From contig NZ_CP045292.1 in the NCBI RefSeq assembly GCF_009363055.1, forward strand, positions 682,001 through 746,000: a stretch of DNA of 64,000 nt, given 5' to 3'. This DNA comes from Flavobacterium haoranii (GTDB lineage: Bacteria; Bacteroidota; Bacteroidia; Flavobacteriales; Flavobacteriaceae). The notes beneath the pieces are model-generated. The model was given only the letters and a program-made list of their open reading frames with translations, was not told where the DNA came from and did not search any database. Within the stretch, counting starts at the first letter, position 1. Each line of letters starts with the position of its first letter. This document shows, one piece after another, positions 27,273 to 37,088 of the stretch. The translations under genes and the position numbers were made by a program.

Positions 27273-30104
27273 CTAAGATAATTCTTTTTTCAAAAACTGC
27301 GCTGTATAGCTCTTTTTATTTTTTATTACTTCTTCCGGAGTTCCCACTGCTACAACTTGTCCGCCGCCTTTTCCACCTTCGTAACCAATGTCAATAATAT
27401 GGTCGGCTAGTTTTACAACATCTAAATTATGTTCTATAATTAAAACAGTATTTCCTTTCTTAACCAATTTGTTAATCACTTCCATCAACACACGAATATC
27501 TTCAAAATGCAATCCTGTTGTAGGTTCGTCTAAAATGTAGAAAGTGTTACCAGTATCTTTTTTCGAAAGTTCGGTTGCCAATTTTACACGCTGTGCTTCA
27601 CCACCAGAAAGTGTCGTACTTTGTTGTCCCAAAGTAATATAACCCAATCCAACATCTTGAATGGTTTTTACTTTTCTGTAGATTTTAGGAATATTCTCAA
27701 AGAAATCAACCGCTTCATCAACCGTCATTTCTAATACATCAGAAATCGATTTTCCTTTGTAGCGAATTTCCAAAGTTTCTCTGTTAAAACGTTTGCCTTG
27801 ACACGTTTCACATTCTACATAAACATCTGGTAAGAAACTCATTTCAATTGTTCTCACTCCAGAACCTTCGCAGGTTTCACAACGTCCGCCTTTTACGTTA
27901 AAGCTAAAACGACCAGGTTTGTAACCACGAATTTGCGCTTCAGGTGTTTGGGTAAATAAACTTCTAATTTCAGAGAAAACATCAGTATACGTCGCAGGAT
28001 TACTTCTTGGTGTTCTACCAATCGGACTTTGGTCAATATCAATTACTTTATCAATGTGTTCTAAACCTTCAATTTTTTTGTATGGTTGTGGTTTTTTTAC
28101 CGCATTAAAGAAATGCGTATTCAAAATAGGATACAAGGTTTCATTAATCAATGTCGATTTTCCACTTCCCGAAACACCAGTAACACAAATTAGTTTTCCT
28201 AAAGGAAATTCTACCGAAACATTTTTTAAATTGTTGCCGCTTGCTCCTGAAAGCTTCAATATTTTTCCGTTTCCTTCACGACGCTTTTTTGGAACTTCAA
28301 TTTGCATTTTACCACTCATAAATTGAGCTGTAATGGTATTTTCTTTTAATAATTCTTTTGGTGTACCTTGACTGATGATTTTTCCACCAAAACGACCTGC
28401 TTTTGGTCCGATATCAATTACGTGGTCGGCACGTTCAATCATGTCTTTGTCGTGTTCCACTACAATAACTGAATTTCCAATATCGCGCAGACTTTCCAAC
28501 GATTTAATCAAACGTTCGTTATCGCGCTGGTGTAAACCAATACTAGGTTCGTCTAAAATATACAAAACACCAACTAACTGCGAACCAATTTGCGTAGCCA
28601 AACGAATACGTTGTGCCTCTCCACCCGAAAGTGATTTGGAACTTCTATTTAAGTTCAGATAATTTAAACCAACATCCAATAAAAACTGTAAACGAGCAGT
28701 AATTTCCTTTAAAATTTCAGTCGCAATGGCTTGTTGTTTGGTATCTAAATGTTGAGGTAAATCGGCAAACCAATCCGCTAGTTCAGCGATATCCATTTGT
28801 ACCAATTCGCCGATATTTCTGTCATTGATTTTGAAATACAAAGCCTCTTTACGTAAACGCGTTCCATGACAATCAGAACAATCGTTTTCATCCATAAACT
28901 CTTTTGCCCAACGTTTTATGCTTTGTGAATCGGCTTGTTCGTATTGATTTTTGATAAAGTTGGCAATACCTTCAAAATCGATTTTGTAATCTTTAGTAAT
29001 TCCCATAACCTTTGAAACCACCGAAAACTTTTCATTTCCACCATGTAAAATCATTTCCATAGCTTCTTGTGGAATCGTTTCAAGAGCATCGGTTATTTTA
29101 AAGTCGAATTTTTGTGCAATAATTTCCAATTGCTTAAAAATCCATGAGTTTTTATATTCTCCCAAAGGCGCAAAACCACCATTTTTAATCGATAATTTCG
29201 GATTTGGGATAATTTTATTCAGGTTGATTTCGTTAACCGTTCCTAAACCATTACAAGTGGGACAAGCACCTTTTGGCGAGTTGAACGAAAAGTTATTCGG
29301 TTCTGGGTTTGGATAAGAGATACCCGAACTTGGACACATTAAATTTCGACTGAAATAACGTACTTCGCCACTTTCTTGCTCAATAACCATCATGATATCA
29401 TCACCGTGATACATAGCGGTTTTAATGCTTTCAGTCAAGCGCTTATCTGTGTCCTCATCGCTCTTAATTAAAACTCGGTCTATGACCGTTTCGATATCGT
29501 GTGTTTTATAACGATCGACTTTCATGCCGTATTCCAAGTCACGGATTTCACCATCTACACGAACTTTTACAAAACCTTGCTTGGCAATTTGTTCAAATAA
29601 TTCACGATAATGTCCTTTACGTGAACGAATGACTGGTGCTAAAATATTAATTCTTTTGCCGTTAAAAGTATCTACAATCAATTCTTTAATTTGCTCATCA
29701 GAATACGAAACCATTTTTTCCCCCGTGTTGTAACTGTAAGCTTCGCCAGCACGAGCATACAACAAACGTAAGAAATCGTAAATCTCGGTAATCGTACCAA
29801 CGGTAGAACGCGGACTTTTACTTGTTGTTTTTTGTTCGATAGCAATTACAGGAGATAAACCATCAATTTTATCTACATCGGGGCGTTCTAAACCGCCCAA
29901 AAACTGACGCGCATAAGCAGAAAACGTTTCAATGTAGCGACGTTGACCTTCGGCATAAATGGTATCGAAAGCCAAAGAGGATTTACCAGAACCCGAAAGC
30001 CCTGTAATAACCACCAATTTCTCCCGCGGAATGGTAACGTCTATATTTTTAAGGTTATGCGCTCGAGCGCCAATAATTTCAATCGTTTCTTGTGTGTTGT
30101 TCAT
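27273..30104 (-). CDS. uvrA: Excinuclease ABC subunit A
   Basis: A 943-residue nucleotide excision repair damage sensor. Two ABC ATPase modules carry Walker [10 protein letters not shown] and GVSGSGKST, signature [11 protein letters not shown] and [11 protein letters not shown], and zinc-finger cysteines ([23 protein letters not shown]). Length matches the family. The ATG giving [10 protein letters not shown] is chosen because the upstream residues are poorly conserved in character and lie at the promoter: TAATTTTG on the minus strand (30123-30130) is a perfect -7 box 19 bp before it. Confidence 0.98.
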   Translation of the reverse strand: MNNTQETIEIIGARAHNLKNIDVTIPREKLVVITGLSGSGKSSLAFDTIYAEGQRRYIETFSAYARQFLGGLERPDVDKIDGLSPVIAIEQKTTSKSPRSTVGTITEIYDFLRLLYARAGEAYSYNTGEKMVSYSDEQIKELIVDTFNGKRINILAPVIRSRKGHYRELFEQIAKQGFVKVRVDGEIRDLEYGMKVDRYKTHDIETVIDRVLIKSDEDTDKRLTESIKTAMYHGDDIMMVIEQESGEVRYFSRNLMCPSSGISYPNPEPNNFSFNSPKGACPTCNGLGTVNEINLNKIIPNPKLSIKNGGFAPLGEYKNSWIFKQLEIIAQKFDFKITDALETIPQEAMEMILHGGNEKFSVVSKVMGITKDYKIDFEGIANFIKNQYEQADSQSIKRWAKEFMDENDCSDCHGTRLRKEALYFKINDRNIGELVQMDIAELADWFADLPQHLDTKQQAIATEILKEITARLQFLLDVGLNYLNLNRSSKSLSGGEAQRIRLATQIGSQLVGVLYILDEPSIGLHQRDNERLIKSLESLRDIGNSVIVVEHDKDMIERADHVIDIGPKAGRFGGKIISQGTPKELLKENTITAQFMSGKMQIEVPKKRREGNGKILKLSGASGNNLKNVSVEFPLGKLICVTGVSGSGKSTLINETLYPILNTHFFNAVKKPQPYKKIEGLEHIDKVIDIDQSPIGRTPRSNPATYTDVFSEIRSLFTQTPEAQIRGYKPGRFSFNVKGGRCETCEGSGVRTIEMSFLPDVYVECETCQGKRFNRETLEIRYKGKSISDVLEMTVDEAVDFFENIPKIYRKVKTIQDVGLGYITLGQQSTTLSGGEAQRVKLATELSKKDTGNTFYILDEPTTGLHFEDIRVLMEVINKLVKKGNTVLIIEHNLDVVKLADHIIDIGYEGGKGGGQVVAVGTPEEVIKNKKSYTAQFLKKELS

Positions 30105-30231
30105 AGTTTTTTTGGCAAAGCGCAAAATTACAATTTTATAGAGAGAAATACTAACAGACTTATAGAGAATTGTATGTTAATAAATTCAGGAGCAGTCATA
30201 TTGTTTTCAAGACTTAACATAATCATTTCGT

Positions 30232-30263
30232 AAACCTGCAAGGTTTCCAAAACCTTGTAGGTT
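30232..30263. repeat. 32-bp palindromic element
   Basis: AAACCTGCAAGGTTT and AAACCTTGTAGGTTT form an imperfect inverted repeat (one G/T-type mismatch) around CCA. It lies between divergent uvrA and the AraC-type gene. Palindromes built on AAACCT(A/G)CAAGGTTT occur in many Bacteroidota intergenic regions, so this is probably a dispersed repeat; only one copy is in this window. Confidence 0.6.
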
Positions 30264-30384
30264 TAAAAAAGTATTGTTTAAAAGGTTAAAATTAGACCTA
30301 AATCACTATTTTTGAAATAAAATAGTTTGCTTGAAATGGTTTTTAAACAAACTGGTGTTTGTGTGTCATTTTGAAAAAAAGTAA

Positions 30385-31254
30385 ATGAAAATATTCGACA
30401 ATTTTGTAGATTTTAATAAATACGTTGGATTAACCAAACCTTTCGATTTGAATATTGATGTCGGCGAATATCCTGCTTCAACGCTATTAAAATCTGAAGG
30501 AATTGGATTTGAATTTTACAGAATTTCATTTAAAACAAATTATTACAACCCTGAAATAAATAGAAGTAATACGCCTATTACAGCCATTTTTTTTAATAGT
30601 CCAGGGAATTTTTATGAATGGGATTTAGCCGAAAGTTTCGAGGGATTTTATCTTCATATATCAAAAGAAATAATTAACAAACATCGTTATTTATTTCAAA
30701 ATTATTTGGAATATGGAGAACACGAAGCTCTTTATTTAAAAGGGTCAGAGGAAAAAGAATTAATCAATATTTTTAAACTCATTATTAGCCATTATAAACA
30801 TAAACTTGAGGATTATGATGTTCTTATTTCATATGTAAACTTGTTGCTAAATCTTGTTGAATCTTTTTATAAAAGACAATTTAAAACAGAAACAAAAAAA
30901 TACAATCTTATTGTAAGTGAGTTTCAACAATTGCTAATGGAATACTACAACCAGCCTTTTGAAGGTGTACCAACTGTAAATTATTTTGCTCAAAAATTAA
31001 AACTTTCAGCCAATTATTTAGGTGATATTATTAAATCTTATACCAACAAATCTGCTATAGAAACTATTCACGAATTTGTCATAGATAAAGCTAAAGAAAA
31101 ACTTATGCAAACCAATTCTACAAGTGCTGAGGTAGCGTATGAACTTGGTTTTGAATATCCTAATTATTTTTCCAAATTATTCAAAAAGCAAACTAATGTA
31201 ACTCCGAAGCAATTTAAAACGCAACAAATTTTCATTGAAAAGTTGAATCAGTAA
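30385..31254 (+). CDS. AraC-family transcriptional regulator
   Basis: A 289-residue regulator with an N-terminal cupin-like effector domain (about 1-175) and a C-terminal double HTH (about 190-285): LSANYLGDIIKSYTNKSAIETI in the first helix-turn-helix and SAEVAYELGFEYPNYFSKLFKK in the second, followed by TPKQFK. The gene is just upstream of, and on the same strand as, a dienelactone-hydrolase-like gene that it may control. A perfect -7 box TATTTTTG (30307-30314) precedes it with a 70-nt leader. Confidence 0.92.
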   Translation: MKIFDNFVDFNKYVGLTKPFDLNIDVGEYPASTLLKSEGIGFEFYRISFKTNYYNPEINRSNTPITAIFFNSPGNFYEWDLAESFEGFYLHISKEIINKHRYLFQNYLEYGEHEALYLKGSEEKELINIFKLIISHYKHKLEDYDVLISYVNLLLNLVESFYKRQFKTETKKYNLIVSEFQQLLMEYYNQPFEGVPTVNYFAQKLKLSANYLGDIIKSYTNKSAIETIHEFVIDKAKEKLMQTNSTSAEVAYELGFEYPNYFSKLFKKQTNVTPKQFKTQQIFIEKLNQ

Positions 31255-31338
31255 AATGTTTCCTTTTATTTAGTAAATCGTGTAATTCATTAATTTTGAA
31301 TTGGTATACTTTTGTAATAGATTTTAAAACAAAATAGT

Positions 31339-32261
31339 ATGACACAGCAAAAAATTAATTTCACAAACACAAATAACGGACTTACAATTTCTGCTTATTT
31401 AAACCTACCCGATAATTTTAATGAAAATGAAAAATATCCAGCAATTGTAGTAACACATCCTGGAGGTGGAGTAAAAGAACAAACTGCTGGAATTTATGCC
31501 AAAAAATTAGCTGAAAATGGTTTTGTTACAATTGCTTATGATGCATCTTTTCAAGGAGAAAGTTCTGGCACACCAAGACAATTAGAAAACCCTTATGTAA
31601 GAACAGAAGATGTAAGTGCAGTAATTGATTATTTCACAACACTTCCGTATGTGGATAATGAAAGAATAGGCGCACACGGAATTTGTGCAGGTGGAGGGTA
31701 TACTGTAAATGCAGCAATTAACGACAATAGAATTAAAGCTGTTTCTACAGTTAGTGCAGTAAATATTGGTGCTATGATGAATAGAGGTTGGCTTGGAGAC
31801 CAAGATCCTAAAAATGCTGTTGCTTGGTTAGATTATGGCGCAAATGCAAGAACCTTAGAAGCAAATGGTTCAGAAGTAACAATGATGCCCATGGCTCCAT
31901 TGAATAAAGAAGATACACCGTATGTAGATTTACAAGAAGCTTGGGAATATTATCATACAGATAGAGCGCAATGTGCCACTTCTCCAGGTGTTGGAACTGC
32001 AAGAAGTTTAACGCAATTGGTTACTTATGATGCTTATAATTTTGCAGAGTATTATTTAACACAACCTTTATTACTGATTGTTGGAAGTGTAGCAGAATCT
32101 ATGTGGATGAGTGATGATTTGATGAAAAGAGCTTGTACTGAAAAAAGAAAAAATATGTTGTTGAAGGAGCAAATCATATGAAATTATATGATATTCCTGA
32201 ATATGTTGATGAAGCCGTTTCTCAAATAGTTCCATTTTTTAAAGAGCATTTAAAAGCATAA
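31339..32261 (+). pseudogene. Dienelactone-hydrolase-like alpha/beta hydrolase, frame broken near the C-terminus
   Basis: The intact reading is 280 residues with an oxyanion/strand region VVTHPGGGVKEQTAGIYA, AYDASFQGESSG, and nucleophile elbow GICAGGG (Cys nucleophile as in dienelactone hydrolase). The frame stops at 32181 shortly after two A6 runs (32141-32146, 32148-32153). Adding one A restores a normal tail, YVVEGANHMKLYDIPEYVD to KEHLKA at 32261, which includes the expected catalytic histidine in GANHMK. So the gene is either inactivated by a one-base deletion or the base is missing in the sequence. It has a perfect -7 box TACTTTTG (31307-31314) and follows an AraC-type regulator. Confidence 0.75.
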
Positions 32262-32283
32262 ATCTGTAAATAAATTATAACTT

Positions 32284-32308
32284 AATAGCCGAAAAATTCG
32301 GCTATTTT
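32284..32308 (+). terminator. Terminator after the hydrolase gene
   Basis: A perfect 10-bp stem, AATAGCCGAA (32284-32293) and TTCGGCTATT (32297-32306), loop AAA, followed by further T residues. Confidence 0.75.
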
Positions 32309-32321
32309 AATTATCTATTAA

Positions 32322-32444
32322 ATGAAAAAAGAACGCTTTGAAGCGCTAACAAATGCAGTAATGGCTATGTGTATTAACTGACATGGTTTAGGTAATGAAT
32401 TACCAGATTTAAATATTGACACAGTTTATTTTAAAGTACCATAA
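32322..32444 (+). pseudogene. Short gene remnant with an internal stop, possibly TMEM175/DUF1211-like
   Basis: MKKERFEALTNAVMAMCIN, a TGA stop, then in the same frame HGLGNELPDLNIDTVYFKVP and a stop. The beginning resembles the first helix of TMEM175/DUF1211 channels (RxEAxxDAVxAI), but the rest of such a channel is missing. It is best read as a decayed fragment; the family link is weak. Confidence 0.3.
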
Positions 32445-32449
32445 CAAAC

Positions 32450-32893
32450 TTAACTCATCGCTGGCTCGTAACTCACAATCGCTTCGCGTAACCAATCAGG
32501 AATTTCAATAGATTTTCCTATTGTTGTGTCAATTAAAACCTGAACGCTTTTTCCTTTGGCGTGAATCACTTCGTTATTTTCTTTATCGAAACTGGTAATT
32601 AAATATTCAATTTCAAAGCTTTTTGAACCTAAGGCTGATGTTCTAATTTTTATCGTAGGTTTATTTGCGGTTAATTTTAATTCTTTAAAATAATCGCATT
32701 CAATGTGCGCAATTACAAACATATTTTTGGTCCAATCCCATTGCGGACAAGCAGTTGGCATATAATACCCACGACCAATTTGAAAATACTCGAAATAATA
32801 CACATTATTTACGTGATTTAAAGGATCTAAATCGTTCCAACGGATGCTTAATGGCATTGAAAATTTGAAATCGTTTATATGTATTGTACTCAT
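32450..32893 (-). CDS. Acyl-CoA thioesterase, 4HBT hotdog fold
   Basis: A 147-residue hotdog-fold protein of the FadM/YbgC type. The N-terminal catalytic region reads RWNDLDPLNHVNNVYYFEYF with the conserved Asp and HVNN, and the core helix is followed by strands FVIAHIECDYFKEL and IKIRTSALGSKSFEIEY, as in 4-hydroxybenzoyl-CoA thioesterase-like proteins. It would hydrolyse acyl-CoA esters in the cytoplasm; the chain specificity is unknown. It lies 20 bp downstream of the ClC channel gene on the same strand. Confidence 0.92.
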   Translation of the reverse strand: MSTIHINDFKFSMPLSIRWNDLDPLNHVNNVYYFEYFQIGRGYYMPTACPQWDWTKNMFVIAHIECDYFKELKLTANKPTIKIRTSALGSKSFEIEYLITSFDKENNEVIHAKGKSVQVLIDTTIGKSIEIPDWLREAIVSYEPAMS

Positions 32894-32913
32894 AATTTTA
32901 ATATTTATTTTTT

Positions 32914-34731
32914 TTATTCAATCGTCATGGAAATTAATTTCTTCCTATATTCTTCTAAAATGTGGTATTTTGAAATAAAACCAATAAACTTGCCTTCTTT
33001 TAAAACAGGTAATAAAGTAGTTTGACTGTTTTCAAACTTTTCCATTATCATATCTGCGGTTTCATCATATAAAATGATTTCTTTGGGCGAACGGATAATT
33101 TCTTTAACCGATGTATGTTTTACTTGAAATGGCGATAATATAATGGGACGAATTTCATTTAAACGAATGACCCCCATGAGTTGGTTGTTTTCATCTAAAA
33201 CAGGAATTAAAATTTGACTTGTTGTTTTAATAACTTCTAAAAGTTCTTCTAAATTATCCGACTCTTTAATACTTCTAATATCAGTTGTAATTAATTTAGA
33301 AACTTCAATACTAATTAAAAGGTTTTTATCTCTATTATCTGTAAATACATCGCCTTTATCGGCCAAATCTTTAATGTCGAATGAATGTATTTCGAATCTC
33401 TTAGAAATGGCAAAACTGATAGAAGAAACAATCATTAACGGAATCATTAAATTATAACCACTAGTAATTTCGGCAATAAGGAATATAGCAGTTAAAGGAG
33501 CGTGAAATAATCCGCTCAAAATACCAGCCATTCCTACTAATGTAAAATTACTTACCGATAAATCTTTATCAATTCCAGTTAGGTTTAAAAACTTGGCAAC
33601 CACAAATCCTAAATAAGAACCCACAAAAAGGGAAGGAGCAAAGTTTCCTCCATTTCCTCCAGAACCTAAAGTTAATCCGGTAGCATAAACTTTAACCATC
33701 ATAGTTACTCCAACAAAAGCTAACAAAACCCATGGGTTATTTTTGAAACCACTAGCTAATGTATTGTCAAGTATATTTTCGGGATTATTATTAGCTAATA
33801 CTTTAATACTTTCATATCCTTCACCAAATAATGTTGGAAAGAAGAAAATTAAAACAGCTAATAAAACGGCTCCAATTAATGCTTTTCTATAAGCACCTTT
33901 CTTTTTATGAAACCATTTTTCGATACTTCTAAAAGTTCGTGCATAATTAATAGAAACAAAACCAGAAAGAATTCCAAGAATAATATAATAAGGAATATTA
34001 TGATAATCAAAAGCTTCACCTTCTTTGAAGTTTAATAAAATATCTTCGTTTAAAACAATTGCAGAAACCAGAGAACCTGTCGCAGCACTAATCATAATAG
34101 GGATAAATGCTGTAATACTTATTTCTACTAAAACCACTTCGATAGCAAATAAAACACCGGCAATAGGTGCATTAAACGCTGCTGCAATTCCGGCAGCTAC
34201 ACCACAAGCTAAAAGTAACGTTCTGTCTTTATAACTTAAACGATAATTTTGAGCAAAATTACTTCCGAAAGCAGCACCCGTAATAGTAATTGGTGATTCT
34301 AAACCCGCACTTCCTCCCATACCAACAGTAAACGAACTCGTAATTATTTGAGAATACATTTGTTTGCGTGGCATAATTCCGTTTTTCTTAGCCACAGCAT
34401 TCATAATTTGAGCGGTACCTTTTTGAATAGAACCGTCTAAAACTTTTTTTACAATGAAAACTGTTAATAAGATTCCAATAATTGGGAAGGTACTATTAGA
34501 ATAAGGTAAATGTAAAAAACCGTCTAAATATTGAGCAAACTTATAAACCCAATGCGCAAATGTTTTTAAAACAATTACAGCTAAAGCAGATGAAATACCA
34601 ACAAGAACACAAGACAAGTAAATAAATTGTCTTGGAGAAATTAAAGATTTTACCACAAATAAAAGACGTTCAAGACGTCTAAAGTTGCGCGTAATAAAAT
34701 GTTTTAATTTTTGCGAAGCTGTTCTAGGCAT
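32914..34731 (-). CDS. ClC-family chloride channel/antiporter with C-terminal CBS pair
   Basis: A 605-residue membrane protein with the ClC core of about ten hydrophobic segments (residues 35-440). Ion-path motifs are present in variant form: GMGGSAGLESPIT (the GxEGP-like motif, with GLESP) and GSGGNGGNFAPSLFVG (GxFxP). The first motif carries Ser before Pro rather than the usual Gly. Two CBS domains follow (about 470-600), likely for nucleotide regulation. It could be a Cl-/H+ exchanger or a channel; the gating and proton glutamates were not verified. Operon with the thioesterase downstream. Confidence 0.93.
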   Translation of the reverse strand: MPRTASQKLKHFITRNFRRLERLLFVVKSLISPRQFIYLSCVLVGISSALAVIVLKTFAHWVYKFAQYLDGFLHLPYSNSTFPIIGILLTVFIVKKVLDGSIQKGTAQIMNAVAKKNGIMPRKQMYSQIITSSFTVGMGGSAGLESPITITGAAFGSNFAQNYRLSYKDRTLLLACGVAAGIAAAFNAPIAGVLFAIEVVLVEISITAFIPIMISAATGSLVSAIVLNEDILLNFKEGEAFDYHNIPYYIILGILSGFVSINYARTFRSIEKWFHKKKGAYRKALIGAVLLAVLIFFFPTLFGEGYESIKVLANNNPENILDNTLASGFKNNPWVLLAFVGVTMMVKVYATGLTLGSGGNGGNFAPSLFVGSYLGFVVAKFLNLTGIDKDLSVSNFTLVGMAGILSGLFHAPLTAIFLIAEITSGYNLMIPLMIVSSISFAISKRFEIHSFDIKDLADKGDVFTDNRDKNLLISIEVSKLITTDIRSIKESDNLEELLEVIKTTSQILIPVLDENNQLMGVIRLNEIRPIILSPFQVKHTSVKEIIRSPKEIILYDETADMIMEKFENSQTTLLPVLKEGKFIGFISKYHILEEYRKKLISMTIE

Positions 34732-34774
34732 TGTTTAATTTGGATGTGCTACAAAGGTACTTTTTATTACATTT

Positions 34775-35365
34775 TTACCCAAGTTCTTTTAGTTTTTCTT
34801 TACACATAAACTCAATTTCTTTCATAAAATCGAAAAATTCAGCTTCAAACTCGTTGTAAAATTCATTTAATTCAAAAATTGCGGCTTTACTTAAATCTAC
34901 TTTAAACTTAATGCGATGACTCATTTGCCACAAAATTCTTTCAATTCCAGATATAGTTTGATAAGAGTTTAACCAATTTTGTTCAATTAAATAAGGAACT
35001 ATTTTTTTGGTTTTTTCGGGTAAAGTATCAAAGTTTTCTACCAATATTTTATAGAAATCATCAATAAAATAATCAAGCGGAATTGAAGAAAAGTTCTTCC
35101 AATTTTTAGCTAAGAAATGATCGTATAAAACATCCATAATAACACCTGAGTAATGTCCGTAATTTTCGTGTAAACGATGTTTACTTTGGCGATAAATTTC
35201 ATTTGCATCAGTAAAACTATCAATAGCTCTATGTAGTAAAATACCTTTACGCAAATCATCGGGATAATTTAAATAATCATTTCCTTTAACACTATCTGCC
35301 ATGAAATTGCCTACTTTTAATAAGTTATTTTCTCCCGATAAATAAATGTGAGCTAAATAATTCAT
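34775..35365 (-). CDS. Acyl carrier protein phosphodiesterase-like protein (AcpH family)
   Basis: A 196-residue helical protein of the AcpH/DUF479 family: MNYLAHIYLSG at the start, GNFMADSVKG, LLHRAIDSFTD with the HRxxDxxTD motif of this HD-like fold, GVIMDVLYDHFLAKNW. E. coli AcpH removes 4'-phosphopantetheine from ACP. The metal ligands (His19-type and Asp residues in HRAIDSFTD and DVLYDH) are in place. Function as ACP hydrolase is by family only. It is 44 bp upstream of the ClC channel gene. Confidence 0.9.
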   Translation of the reverse strand: MNYLAHIYLSGENNLLKVGNFMADSVKGNDYLNYPDDLRKGILLHRAIDSFTDANEIYRQSKHRLHENYGHYSGVIMDVLYDHFLAKNWKNFSSIPLDYFIDDFYKILVENFDTLPEKTKKIVPYLIEQNWLNSYQTISGIERILWQMSHRIKFKVDLSKAAIFELNEFYNEFEAEFFDFMKEIEFMCKEKLKELG

Positions 35366-35416
35366 GTAATGACTTATGAGGTTTAAGACCTAAATATAAG
35401 TATTTTCTTTTAAAGT

Positions 35417-36640
35417 TTAGTTTTTTGAGTTTTTCAATTCAATCCATTTGCTCATAAACTTAGTACTTTGCAAAGATTGATGTTGGAAAACGTGACCTAA
35501 AAAATTTTCTTGACGATGCTTTTGTAAGTTACTTAATAAATAATCAATTTTTTCAGCAAACTCAACTCTAAATAAATCTGTTTTAAATTTATTTTCTAGA
35601 ATTAAAAACCCATTTTGTTGAGCTTCATTCCAAAAGGTTTCATTTGTATATAACTGAATGGCATTTTCAACAAAATCTTTTTCACTATCTGTTATACATC
35701 CATTCCAAGAATTATTAAACTGCATTCCTTCGGCACCTATTGTTGAAGTTACTGTAGGTAAACCAAATTGCATACTTTCGAATAATTTTCCTTTTAAGCC
35801 CGCACCAAAAGGAATTGGGGCTAATAAAACCCGAGCTTTTGTAAAAACATCACGAACTGAACTTGCTCTACCTTTTACTAAAAAACCTTCTTTTAAATTG
35901 TGTAATTGCATTACTTTATCGCTAGCATAAGCACCATAAATATGCATTTCGGCATCTGGAAGTTCTTTTTTAATTGATTTCCAAAGTTTTTTTAGCTGTA
36001 AAACGGTTTGCCAATTGGGTTCATGAAAAAAATTGCCGATGCTTACAAAGTGTTTTCTTTCTGAAAAATGGGGTTGATTTGTATGGATTTCTTCAATTAA
36101 AAAAGGTAAATATTGTAGAAGTGAACGATCTATTTTAAAGGTTTTAGTCAATAATTCCATTTCATATTCTGAAATTATCAAACTCAAATCACATCGATAA
36201 ATACTTGCTAATTCTCTTTTAAATGTATCCGATAAGTAATCTTCAAAAGATAATGTTCTATTTTGTTTAAAAGCAATTTCTCGTGCTTTGCGGAGAAAAT
36301 GCAAATCTTCAGTATCTAAAATTGTTAGCGCATTTGGACAAGTTTCAGTAACGCGCCAACCATATTGTTCTTCTGTCATAAAACGATCATAAAGCACAAC
36401 ATGTGGGTTTAATTCAGAAATTTGATGATTAAAACAATCACTATTTAATGTTATAGTTGCAGTAGTAATTGGTAACTTATCTAAATTATAAGAATACTCA
36501 GTTTTACTTGCCGAACACAAAAATGTAATCTTAAAGTTTTGTTTTTGAAACAAATCAATTAATTGCAACATTCTACTACCAGCAGCAGTTGAATTTGGCT
36601 CGGGCCAAACTGTTCCAATGATTACAAGATGTTTTTGCAT
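35417..36640 (-). CDS. Glycosyltransferase, GT4-like
   Basis: A 407-residue cytoplasmic GT-B enzyme. The N-terminal half starts MQKHLVIIGTVWPEPNSTAAGSRM, as in group 1 acceptor domains; the C-terminal half has FVSIGNFFHEPNW, ADEMHIYGAY-like sugar-nucleotide strands, and the donor-site region IPFGAGLKGKLFESMQFGLPTVTSTIGAEGM with the Glu of the EX7E motif. Donor and acceptor are unknown, and no polysaccharide cluster is around it. Not followed by other sugar genes. Confidence 0.88.
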   Translation of the reverse strand: MQKHLVIIGTVWPEPNSTAAGSRMLQLIDLFQKQNFKITFLCSASKTEYSYNLDKLPITTATITLNSDCFNHQISELNPHVVLYDRFMTEEQYGWRVTETCPNALTILDTEDLHFLRKAREIAFKQNRTLSFEDYLSDTFKRELASIYRCDLSLIISEYEMELLTKTFKIDRSLLQYLPFLIEEIHTNQPHFSERKHFVSIGNFFHEPNWQTVLQLKKLWKSIKKELPDAEMHIYGAYASDKVMQLHNLKEGFLVKGRASSVRDVFTKARVLLAPIPFGAGLKGKLFESMQFGLPTVTSTIGAEGMQFNNSWNGCITDSEKDFVENAIQLYTNETFWNEAQQNGFLILENKFKTDLFRVEFAEKIDYLLSNLQKHRQENFLGHVFQHQSLQSTKFMSKWIELKNSKN

Positions 36641-36690
36641 ATTACAAATATAGAATTAAAGTTTAATTTTTAGGTTTTGCATTAGTTTAA

Positions 36691-36853
36691 ACAATGCGAA
36701 GCATTGTACTCTTTTACGCAGAATAGTCTGAAAAAGCTCTGAAATTCAGGACAAAGTCCGCAGAGTTTTTCAGATGGTTTTAATCGAAGATTAAAAATTC
36801 CTCGTAAAAGTGTCCTTTCTTTTGGTTCGTTTTCTTTGGACAAGCAAAGAAAA
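36691..36853. repeat. Structured intergenic element made of nested perfect hairpins
   Basis: Hairpins in order: ACAATGC-GAA-GCATTGT (36691-36707); an outer helix ACTCTTTTACG (36708-36718) with CGTAAAAGTGT (36803-36813), 10 of 11 pairs, which encloses TCTGAAAAA/TTTTTCAGA (36727/36766) with inner CTCTG/CAGAG and GGAC/GTCC, and TTTTAATC-GAA-GATTAAAA (36778-36796); and then TTTTCTTTG/CAAAGAAAA (36830/36845). Two of them have GAA triloops. It is either a dispersed mobile-type palindromic element or a non-coding RNA; I do not recognise a named family. A reading frame here on the minus strand is not credible as a gene. Confidence 0.6.
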
Positions 36854-36937
36854 TGAATGTAAAAAGGCAAAATTGTTAATAAAATGTTGACTTTTAAATT
36901 TTATTTCGTTCTTGATTAGGCATATTAAATCTTAATT

Positions 36938-37065
36938 TTAACCTAAATTCAGTTTGAAAACTGAATCGACTATTTTGATAAATTTAATCAAAATGTCGAG
37001 GTTAACCTAGACAAAATCTTCGATTTTCGTCTACTCTTGAGCAAAATACGCTAATGCGTATTTTG
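36938..37065 (+). promoter_or_regulatory. Highly structured leader upstream of guaC
   Basis: Five helices in 128 nt ending 23 bp before the guaC ATG. A 68-nt three-way junction: P1 TTAACCT/AGGTTAA (36938/36999), P2 TTCAGTT-TGAA-AACTGAA (36948-36965), P3 CGAC-ATTTTGAT paired to ATCAAAAT-GTCG (36967-36998). Then a hairpin TAGAC-AAAATC/GATTTT-GTCTA (37008-37033) and CAAAATACGC-TAAT-GCGTATTTTG (37042-37065). The layout recalls a riboswitch aptamer plus expression platform, but the sequence does not match the purine riboswitch loops I know. Could also be stacked palindromic repeats. Confidence 0.5.
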
Positions 37066-37088
37066 GGTTTAAACTATATATTTTTATT

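Noticed and set aside
36682..36870. A 62-codon minus-strand frame between the glycosyltransferase and guaC
   Set aside because: It runs across the nested hairpins; the peptide has no family-like pattern and is explained by the palindromic DNA.
36938..37005. Purine riboswitch before guaC
   Set aside because: The size and three-way junction fit, but P2 has a tetraloop and the conserved junction and kissing-loop bases of the purine class are not present, so I only call it a structured leader.
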